In this document: positions 31,356 to 38,315 of the stretch, piece by piece | Layout: the number at the start of each line of letters is the position of its first letter | Numbering within the stretch: position 1 is the stretch's first letter | From: CAZKCI01 sp964584165 | GTDB lineage: Bacteria; Auribacterota; Erginobacteria; Erginobacterales; CAZKCI01 | Direction: 5' to 3' | Assembly (NCBI GenBank): GCA_964584165.1 | Contig: CAZOYW010000005.1 | Span: 52,737 to 116,736, forward strand | DNA length: 64,000 nt | Notes under the pieces: model-generated | The model's input: only the letters and a program-made list of their open reading frames with translations | The model's database searches: none | What the model was told of the DNA's origin: nothing | Position numbers and translations under genes: made by a program

Positions 31356-34300
31356 CTACCAGGTCACCGGCTGGTCCATGGTCGCTCCGAAGTAAATGCT
31401 GGTCAGGGAACGAATCGACCAGAGGCCCGCGGGCGGGCGGAAGATCCCGATCGTGCGCGTTCCGTCTCCGCTGTAATCCGCCGGGACCGGCAGGTCGTTG
31501 AGGCCCCCGAAGTAGGCCCGGGTCACCCCGCGGGCGTTCCAGAGGCTGTAGTAGGACCGGAAGATCGCCGGCTCGGCGATCCCGTCGCCGTTGTAGTCGC
31601 CCGGGACCGGCCAGTCGCCGCCGGAGCCGAAGAAGAGGCGGGTGAAATCGCGGACCGACCAGAGGCTGTGATAGGAGCGGAAGATCGCGATCTCGGCCGC
31701 GCCGTTGCCGTCGTAGTCCGCGGGGACGGCCAGGTCATCGGTCGCGCCCAGGTAAGCCCGGGTCACATCCTTCACCGACCAGAGTCCGGACCCGTCCCGG
31801 AAGAGGGAGACGTCGGCGGTGCCATCCCCATCGAAATCGGCGGGCGCGGGAACATCGAAGACCGAGCCGAAGAAGACCCGGCTGACCCCCCGGATCCCCC
31901 AGAGGCCGGAGGAGGGGCGGTAGGTGGTCACGTCGGCGCTGCCGTCGCCGTCGAAATCACCGCTGGCCGGGATGTCTCCGTCCGCCCCGAAATAGAGGCG
32001 GGTGAAGTTCCGGACCGACCAGAAACCGACCGCGGAGCGGAAGATGGCGGGGTCGGCGGTGCCGTCGCCGTTGTAGTCGCCGGACTCGATGATCGTCCGG
32101 TTGATCGGGTAGTAGGGCGTGGGGGAAGGCGTGGGGGGGGCGGGAGGCCAGGAGCCCGAGGCGGAGTTGCGGATGACGACCCGCAGGCAGGAGTCCTGCT
32201 TGACGAAGTCGACGGCGTTGTTGTCGGAATCGTAGCCGTTCCCGTAACCGTAGAGGGACCCCCCGGGGCACATCATCGCCGCCGTGGCGAAGGCGGTGGC
32301 CCGGCGCATCAGGGTCTGCCCCGTGGCCCAGTTCGGGACGGGAGCGGGGGCGGTCTCGGGATCGACGGCGTTCCCGTAGCCCAGCCGGTCCCACTCGGAG
32401 CCCAGGGCGTCCCGAATGATCAGGTGCCCGCCGCTGTCGCTCATCCCCGCGACATGGGTAAAGACGGCGTCGGCCGAGACCGGCCCCACGTATTCGGGCT
32501 GGGCGGTGAGGTAGTAGTGGTAAGCGGGGAGAACGGTCCCGGAGGGGATCGTCACCTTGGTGGTGGTGGTGGACCCGCTGTAGGTCTCGTAGACGACCTT
32601 CCAGCCGCCGATGTTCACCGCCTGGTCGGTGGAGTTGTAGATCTCGCAGAACTCATCGTTGGCTCCGGCCGGGCCGCTGGTGGCGATCTGGCTGATCATG
32701 ACGTGGCGGAGCGGCGGGGTCGGAGTGATCATCGGCTCGTAGTTGACCGCGTGCTTTGTCCAGGCGGCGTCGGACACGGACTGGCAGTCGGTGGCCCGGC
32801 CGCTTACCGAGTCGGTGGCCAGCGAGTAGAAGTTCCCGTCGGTGGTCGTCCGGATGTGGCAGCGGGCGGTGAAGCCGCAGATCGAACAGACGCGGCGGCC
32901 GTCCGAGGTCTGAAGGATCGACTGCCGTCCCGAGCCGCACTCCACCGTGGTGGAGAGGCGGGAGCAGGTGTCGGTGCGCGGGAAGTCGTAGGAGGCGGAG
33001 TTGTTCCAGACCGCGATCAGGGCGGCCGACGGGCGAGTCAGGTCGAGGAATTCCTGGCTGGTGTGGAGCTCGGAGCCGTGGTGGTCGACCAGGAGCACGT
33101 CGAGCCGGCGCCGAAGGTCGTTCCGGATCACCTCTCCCGCCGTCTCCTCCACCGGGGCGCAGGGGCCGAGCGAGGAGGAGGAGTCCCCGCCGATCCACAT
33201 GTCGAAGCCGCCGTAGGAGAGAAGGGAAACGGCCGATTTGGCGTTCTCGGCCGGATCGCCGGTGCAGGCGACGGTGAGATCGGGGCGCTGGTAGACGTGG
33301 ACCACGTCGCCGCCAACGGTCGGCGAATCGTCGGGATTTCCGATCGCCAGGCAGAGGAGGCGGGCATAGCCGCCGGGGATCCCGAGATCGATCTCGTCGC
33401 CGACGGAGAGGGCCTGGCGCACGCCGGCCACCGCGCCGAGATAGGCGGCGTCGATCGGGGACCCGTCGGCCCGGTAGGTGCCGCCCCGGTCGTAGACCAC
33501 GGTGGGCTGGCCGACGCCGTTGCGGACGAACTCGTCGTCCTCGGGCCGCTGGGTTCCGTAGACCAGGTAGGGAACGCCCGCGGTGTGGTCGGCGTCGAAG
33601 TGGCTGATGATCAGGCAGTCGACGTGGTCGATGCCCAGCGACTCCATCAGGTAGAGGAGCTCGCGGGGGGCGGCCCAGACCGGGGACGAGTAGAGGGTGG
33701 CGCCGCAGTCGTAGACGACGGTGGTCCCGCTCACGGGGTCGTAGATCAGGGTGGCCTGCCCCGCCCCGTCGCCGTAGGCGGCGGCGCCGGGGACGCCCGA
33801 CCAGACCTGGTAGATCTGGAGGGAGCCCGGCGGGGTGACGGAGGGGACCGGGGAGGGGGTGGGAGAGGGAGGCGGCGGAGTCGGCACCGCGCAGCGCTGG
33901 AGGAGGATGGTGAGGTTGGAGGTGGCAGACCCCTCGGTCACGCCCACCGCCTCGGCCTCGCCCTGGGCGGTCACCCGGTCGTACCACTGGTCATAGTAGC
34001 AGTCTTCCGGGTGATTGATGCTGTGGTAGGCGGTGGAGACGAAAATATTGTAGTTCCCGGTGAGGAGGGGGCGAATGGTATAGGAACCGTCGGAGGCCGA
34101 GCGAGTCCAGTAAAGCTGACTCGTCCCCTGGTAGGCCGCGAGCACGATGTCGCTCACCCCCTGCTCCGTCTCCTCGTCCAGGACCCGGCCGGTTATCGTC
34201 CCGCCGCGGACCAGCGGGAAGTTGATCGCCGAGCTGTTGGTCGGGACCCAGAGGGCGGAGTTCCAGCTGTAGGCCTGGCTGTAGAATTGCCGGACGTATT

Positions 34301-35876
34301 CCGGGTTCTGGGGCGGGTAGCCCGGGGCGCGGGCCTCCAGGTGGTAGGTCCCCACCTGAAGCCCGCTGATCGAATAGTCGCCGGAGGAATTGGTGGTGGC
34401 GCTCCCGGAACCGAGCTGGCCGGTGGCGACGACCAGGATCCCGCCCAGGCCCACGCCGGTGTCGCGGTCGTAGACCCGCCCCGAGATCGGCCCGGAGGCC
34501 GGCGGGGCGGCGGTGGGCGAGGCCGTGGCGGTGGGGATCGCGGTGGCGGTCGGCCGGGGGGAGGCCGTGCGCGTCGGCGAGGGAGCCGGAGACGGCGTCT
34601 TGAAGCCGAAGGGCGTCGGCGTCCGGGGTGGCGTGGGCAGGGCGGAAGGCGTCGGGGAAGGCGTCGGGGAGCGCGGGGGGATCGCCGTCGGCGAGGGAGT
34701 GGCCGCCGCCAGCATGACGTCGTCGAAGGCCAGGTTGCCGGTGACCTTATTGTAGGTGAAGCGAAGCTGCTCCGTCGCCGGGTTTATCTCGTAAGGGCCG
34801 AAGGTGGCGCCGGTGTTACCGATCCCGCTCACGTCGACCAAGGTCTGCCAGGTGCTCGCGTAATACTCCTCGACCAGGAGCGAGCTGCTGAGCGAGATGG
34901 AGGAGCCCCGGAGCCAGAAATTGAGCTCGCCGGAGCCCTGGGCGAAGCGGCGGGTGGTGATCGCGTCGCCGGTCTCGTCGAGCTTGATCGAAGGCAAGGC
35001 CAGCCCGAAATAGCCCGCCCCGGTATAGCTGTCGGAGTCGGCGTTGCAGTCGGTGAAGGTCCAGCCTTGCGGCCGGGCGCCGGTCTGGAAGCCGTCGAAG
35101 CCCTCGTAGACCAGGGGGAGGGGCGTAGGGGTGAAGACGGGGGCCGTGGGGATCGGCGTGGGTGTGAGCGGTGTGGGCGTGGGCGTCAAGGGGGTCGGGG
35201 TGGGGGTGAGCGGTGTGGGTGTGGGGGGCGCGGCCGTCGGAGTCGGCACCCAGGCCGTGGGCGTGGGTGTGAGCGGTGTGGGCGTGGGCGTCAGGGGGGT
35301 CGGCGTGGGAGGGGGCGGGGTAGGCGTGGGGGGAGCGGCGGTCGGCGTGGGAACGACGGCGGTCGGCGTAGGCGTGATCGCGGAGGTGACGAGCACGTCG
35401 TCGAAGGCCAGGTTTCCGCTGGACTTGTTATAGGTGAAGCGGATTTGGGTGGAGTCGTGGTTGAGGGTGAAAGCCCCGTAGGTGGTCCCGGAATTGGGGA
35501 TCGCGGCGATCGTGGTGACCGGGTTCCAAGAGGCGCTGAAGAACTCTTCGACCACGAGGTTGCTGCTGGCAGAGATCGAGGAGCCGCGGAGCCAGAGGCT
35601 CAAGGTGGCGGGAGCGGTCAGGGAGGAGGTGAGGATGGCGTCGCCGGTGTTGTCGAGCCGGATCGCGGGGCTGGCCGCGCCGTAGTAGCCGGTGGTGGTG
35701 TAGACGTCGGTGTTGGAGTTGCAGTTGGTAAAGGTCCAGCCCGCGGGACGGACGCCGGTCTGAAAATTGTCGAAACCTTCATTGATCAGGTCGGCCGGCA
35801 GGGACGATGAGGCGAGGGCCAGAGAGGCGACGGCGCAGAGGCCGGCAAAAACGCGGCGGGCGGTCCCTTTCATCAA
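31356..35876 (-). CDS. Very large secreted protein: MBL-fold, LTD and FG-GAP-like repeats
   Basis: 1506 residues. Signal peptide (1-28). Two copies of a beta-sandwich domain (about 30-165 and 255-395) are joined by TP-rich linkers. Two carboxypeptidase-regulatory-like domains follow (463-660), then an MBL-fold hydrolase (about 685-965) with the metal motif SHFDADH (H759, D761, D763, H764) and VDHHGS (931-935), as in ComEC-like hydrolases. A lamin-tail-like domain (about 1057-1190) and six DxDGDG FG-GAP-like repeats (1260-1506) end the protein. LTD and MBL domains occur together in some extracellular nucleases, so DNA or nucleotide hydrolysis is a reasonable guess, not proof. No sortase or C-terminal sorting motif is seen. 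Confidence 0.85.
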   Translation of the reverse strand: MMKGTARRVFAGLCAVASLALASSSLPADLINEGFDNFQTGVRPAGWTFTNCNSNTDVYTTTGYYGAASPAIRLDNTGDAILTSSLTAPATLSLWLRGSSISASSNLVVEEFFSASWNPVTTIAAIPNSGTTYGAFTLNHDSTQIRFTYNKSSGNLAFDDVLVTSAITPTPTAVVPTPTAAPPTPTPPPPTPTPLTPTPTPLTPTPTAWVPTPTAAPPTPTPLTPTPTPLTPTPTPLTPTPIPTAPVFTPTPLPLVYEGFDGFQTGARPQGWTFTDCNADSDSYTGAGYFGLALPSIKLDETGDAITTRRFAQGSGELNFWLRGSSISLSSSLLVEEYYASTWQTLVDVSGIGNTGATFGPYEINPATEQLRFTYNKVTGNLAFDDVMLAAATPSPTAIPPRSPTPSPTPSALPTPPRTPTPFGFKTPSPAPSPTRTASPRPTATAIPTATASPTAAPPASGPISGRVYDRDTGVGLGGILVVATGQLGSGSATTNSSGDYSISGLQVGTYHLEARAPGYPPQNPEYVRQFYSQAYSWNSALWVPTNSSAINFPLVRGGTITGRVLDEETEQGVSDIVLAAYQGTSQLYWTRSASDGSYTIRPLLTGNYNIFVSTAYHSINHPEDCYYDQWYDRVTAQGEAEAVGVTEGSATSNLTILLQRCAVPTPPPPSPTPSPVPSVTPPGSLQIYQVWSGVPGAAAYGDGAGQATLIYDPVSGTTVVYDCGATLYSSPVWAAPRELLYLMESLGIDHVDCLIISHFDADHTAGVPYLVYGTQRPEDDEFVRNGVGQPTVVYDRGGTYRADGSPIDAAYLGAVAGVRQALSVGDEIDLGIPGGYARLLCLAIGNPDDSPTVGGDVVHVYQRPDLTVACTGDPAENAKSAVSLLSYGGFDMWIGGDSSSSLGPCAPVEETAGEVIRNDLRRRLDVLLVDHHGSELHTSQEFLDLTRPSAALIAVWNNSASYDFPRTDTCSRLSTTVECGSGRQSILQTSDGRRVCSICGFTARCHIRTTTDGNFYSLATDSVSGRATDCQSVSDAAWTKHAVNYEPMITPTPPLRHVMISQIATSGPAGANDEFCEIYNSTDQAVNIGGWKVVYETYSGSTTTTKVTIPSGTVLPAYHYYLTAQPEYVGPVSADAVFTHVAGMSDSGGHLIIRDALGSEWDRLGYGNAVDPETAPAPVPNWATGQTLMRRATAFATAAMMCPGGSLYGYGNGYDSDNNAVDFVKQDSCLRVVIRNSASGSWPPAPPTPSPTPYYPINRTIIESGDYNGDGTADPAIFRSAVGFWSVRNFTRLYFGADGDIPASGDFDGDGSADVTTYRPSSGLWGIRGVSRVFFGSVFDVPAPADFDGDGTADVSLFRDGSGLWSVKDVTRAYLGATDDLAVPADYDGNGAAEIAIFRSYHSLWSVRDFTRLFFGSGGDWPVPGDYNGDGIAEPAIFRSYYSLWNARGVTRAYFGGLNDLPVPADYSGDGTRTIGIFRPPAGLWSIRSLTSIYFGATMDQPVTW

Positions 35877-35920
35877 GTGCGCTCCTGTGTGGGGGATTTT
35901 CGTCGGAATATTACTTACTT

Positions 35921-35926
35921 ATTATA
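35921..35926 (-). promoter_or_regulatory. Candidate -10 box for the large secreted protein gene
   Basis: On the minus strand TATAAT lies 45 nt before the start codon in an unusually AT-rich stretch (35907-35938). No well-spaced -35 box is visible; TTGCCA is 20 bp away. Confidence 0.35.
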
Positions 35927-36012
35927 CTAGTATATTCGGCGCCGCATGGCAAGCGCAGAAATGGCCGCCGCTCAACCATCCCTGCCGCCGGACCGTGAGC
36001 CGCCCAAGCTTT

Positions 36013-36858
36013 TTATCGGGCGGTCTCCACCAACTCCACCCTCCCCCAGACTTGGACGCGCTCCCCGACGATGGCGACCGAGCCGCGGAGGCCGGGGATG
36101 GAGGCCAGGAAACCGGCCGCGCGCTCCCAGGCTCCCTCCTCGTCGGCGGTGAGGCGGTTGCCCAGGGCGGTGGCGGCGGCGTCGGCCAACTCGGCGCTTT
36201 CGGCGGCGACAACGGCGGCGGCGGCTCTCCCCCAGCTCAAGGAGGGGCCGATCCGGCCCGAAGAGGCGGCGATCCCCAGGGGGGAATCGCCGGGACGGAC
36301 GAGGAGGCCGAGGCGGCCGGTCAGCGGGTGGCCTTCGCCGGCGAAGACGGCCACCGTTCTCTCCTTCGTGAGCGCGAGGTAGATGTCCCCTCCGTTTTCC
36401 ACGATCACTTCGGCCGAGAGGGGGCGGAGCGCCTCCCCCACCCGCCGGGCCAGGGCGCCGGCCACGGCCGCGAGCGGCCCGACCCCGCAGAGAGCCGCGG
36501 CGGCGGCCATCGCCCGGGCGACCGGGGGCGCGCTCGGGCGCTGGCCGAGCGGAAGGAGGCTCGATCCGAACTCCGGGTGGCCGCGGAGGTAATCATCGAG
36601 GGCGGCCCGCTCCGACCGGAGGGAGTCTAGCGCCGCGGCGGAGAGGTCGCGCTCGCCCCGGACCATCAGGTCGGTCTCCTTCTCCCGGACGCGGACGGAT
36701 ACCAGGTCGGGCGAGCGGACGAGGGCGCGGTAGCGGGGAGGGCCGAATCCTTCGGTGGGGATGGATGGGATGGACTCGATGGACGAAATGGACTTTAGGG
36801 AAGATCTGGACGCGCTAAGAGAGCGCCTGCCTCTACCCATGCTGCCCATCTTGTCCAT
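36013..36858 (-). CDS. UPF0280 (ApbE-superfamily-like) protein
   Basis: The conserved domain spans about residues 40-275: RYRALVRSPDLVSVRVREKETDLMVRG at the front, then VARAMAAAAALCGVGPLAAVAGALA, AEVIVENGGDIYL and SSGRIGPSLSWGRAAAAVVAAESAELADAAATALGN, diagnostic of UPF0280, a family of unknown function structurally related to ApbE. The reading frame has no ATG, GTG or TTG between ATG 36840 and the conserved domain, so translation must start at one of the repeat-borne ATGs (36858, 36849 or 36840) and pass through the GTCCAT arm (SISSIESIPSIP). About 35 N-terminal residues are thus cassette-derived. Confidence 0.82.
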   Translation of the reverse strand: MDKMGSMGRGRRSLSASRSSLKSISSIESIPSIPTEGFGPPRYRALVRSPDLVSVRVREKETDLMVRGERDLSAAALDSLRSERAALDDYLRGHPEFGSSLLPLGQRPSAPPVARAMAAAAALCGVGPLAAVAGALARRVGEALRPLSAEVIVENGGDIYLALTKERTVAVFAGEGHPLTGRLGLLVRPGDSPLGIAASSGRIGPSLSWGRAAAAVVAAESAELADAAATALGNRLTADEEGAWERAAGFLASIPGLRGSVAIVGERVQVWGRVELVETAR

Positions 36859-36884
36859 GCGCAGTCCACACCGTCCATCGCCCG
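36758..36884. repeat. ATGGACNNN cassette inside the UPF0280 coding start (family A)
   Basis: Left units GATGGATGGGATGGACTCGATGGACGAAATGGAC (36758-36792); right units CCATGCTGCCCATCTTGTCCAT and TCCACACCGTCCATC (36836-36877). On the minus strand these supply the start codons of UPF0280. Confidence 0.85.
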
Positions 36885-36885
36885 C

Positions 36886-37359
36886 TCATTGCGATGGAGA
36901 GAGCTCGAATAGTTTAAGACCGTCGGCGGCGGGGGCGAAGGCGGGATCGATCCGGCGGGCGGACTCCAGCTCCCGCCGGGCGCCGGCGAAATCCTTGAGG
37001 AGGAAGCAGATCGTCCCCAGGCGATAACGGGCGGCGGCGTCGGAGGGGTCCAGGCGCAGCGCGGCGGAAAGGGCGGTGGCGGCCTGGCGGTAGAGGTCCT
37101 GGTGGCCGTAGGCGTTTCCCAGGTCGTAGTAGGACTCGCCGAGCTCCCGGTAGGCCCGTCGGCAGCCCGGGTCGAGCTCGACCGCTTTCTTGAAGGAGTG
37201 AAGGCGCTGGTAGGAGCCGCGGGGGTAGGCGAGGCCCTTTTCGCACCAGTCTCGCGCCTCGTCGACGTTCCGGTCGGCCGCGAGCCATTCCCCCCCGCCG
37301 AAGGCGAAGAGCGAGCAGAGAAAATTCGCCAGGAGCGCGTTGACCACGGACGGGCTCAC
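36886..37359 (-). CDS. Small TPR protein
   Basis: 157 residues: a hydrophobic start (SVVNALLANFLCSLFAFGGGEW) that may be a short membrane anchor, then three TPR-like repeats (SFKKAVELDPGCRRAYRELGESYY, DLYRQAATALSAALRLDPSDAAARYRLG, KDFAGARRELESARRIDPAFAPA). No further domain. It lies upstream of UPF0280 in the same direction with the family A cassette between them. The function is unknown; TPR proteins of this size usually assemble complexes. Confidence 0.75.
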   Translation of the reverse strand: MSPSVVNALLANFLCSLFAFGGGEWLAADRNVDEARDWCEKGLAYPRGSYQRLHSFKKAVELDPGCRRAYRELGESYYDLGNAYGHQDLYRQAATALSAALRLDPSDAAARYRLGTICFLLKDFAGARRELESARRIDPAFAPAADGLKLFELSPSQ

Positions 37360-37414
37360 CGGTCCGGGGATCGGCGCGGCCGCCGTCCCTCCCGAGGAGG
37401 GAGGCCGCCGCGGG

Positions 37415-38257
37415 TCACTTGGCCGCCGCGGTCTTGGCCAGGCGGGCGGAGAGGAAGCCGCCGGTCAGGGCGTCGATGTTGGCGGTGAGCCGGGCGATCC
37501 TAAGCTGGACGTCGATCTTGGAGCGCGCGTCGGAGGGGGGGGAGAAGATCATCTCGATCTGGGCCCGGCGGCGGTCGAAGAAATAGGTGTTCACCTGCTC
37601 GAGGACGTCCTGGCGGAGCTCGGAAAGCTCCCGGGCCTCCTTGCTGATCTTGGTCTGCTCCTGGCTGTAGATGAATTCCCTTAAGTCCCAGCGGAAGAAG
37701 AAGCCCCAGCCGGTGTCGTCGCCGCTCTCGTCCTCGTTCTGGTTGGTGGTCCCCTCCCCTTCCCCCTCGTTCGATCCCTCGGAAGAGGAGTTCACGTGCC
37801 CCGAGGAGCGGGAGTAGGTGTCGCGGGTGGACCAGGTCACGGTCTCCTCCCCGGTCGACCACTCCTCGCCGAGCTCGCTTCTCCGCTCGGTGCTGGTGGA
37901 GGAATCCGATCCCGACTGGGACGAGGACTGCATGTCCTCGCTCCACTCGTAGGTGTCGTAGGAGGTCGTGCCGTCGAGGGTGGAGGCGCCGTAGCGGAAG
38001 GTGATCTCGGGGAGGAAAGCCCGCAGCGAGGCGCCCCGTCGCCAAGCGGCGATCTTGTCCGGGTGGATCTCGGCGAAGCGCATCGCGGAGTCCTGGATCT
38101 CGTTGTAGCTCGGCTCCTCGGCGAACAGGGACTCCAGGTCGGCCATGGACTCGATCGGAGGCGGCTGGGTGGCCGTCTCCTGGCCGACGACGACGGCGCG
38201 GATGGCGAAGAGGCAGACGGCGCCCGCCAGCAGCGTCAGGGCTTTCTTCCGGATCAT
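37415..38257 (-). CDS. Exported protein, paralogue of the propeller protein C-terminus
   Basis: 280 residues with a signal peptide (MIRKKALTLLAGAVCLFAIRAVVVGQ). The rest matches the last 240 residues of the next protein (38316-41117): DLESLFAEEPSYNEIQDSAMRFAEIHPDKIAAWRRGASLRAFLPE, then a low-complexity Ser/Glu/Gly part (about 115-180), WDLREFIYSQEQTKISKEARELSELRQDVLEQV, FFDRRRAQIEMI and RIARLTANIDALTGG. The aromatic WDL...F strand-like pieces followed by a long helix could be an envelope-bound assembly. I do not recognise a named family. It is 58 nt downstream of its paralogue in the same direction, so it probably arose by duplication. Confidence 0.8.
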   Translation of the reverse strand: MIRKKALTLLAGAVCLFAIRAVVVGQETATQPPPIESMADLESLFAEEPSYNEIQDSAMRFAEIHPDKIAAWRRGASLRAFLPEITFRYGASTLDGTTSYDTYEWSEDMQSSSQSGSDSSTSTERRSELGEEWSTGEETVTWSTRDTYSRSSGHVNSSSEGSNEGEGEGTTNQNEDESGDDTGWGFFFRWDLREFIYSQEQTKISKEARELSELRQDVLEQVNTYFFDRRRAQIEMIFSPPSDARSKIDVQLRIARLTANIDALTGGFLSARLAKTAAAK

Positions 38258-38315
38258 GGGGACCCTCCTTCTCACAGGCTTTGAGCGTTGGTGCGGTCGT
38301 TATCTCCGACGGTTG

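Noticed and set aside
31668..35810. 1380-residue open frame on the plus strand
   Set aside because: It is antisense to the 1506-residue secreted protein, whose regular GC-rich codon pattern leaves the other strand open; the translation is Gly/Val/Arg-rich without any domain.
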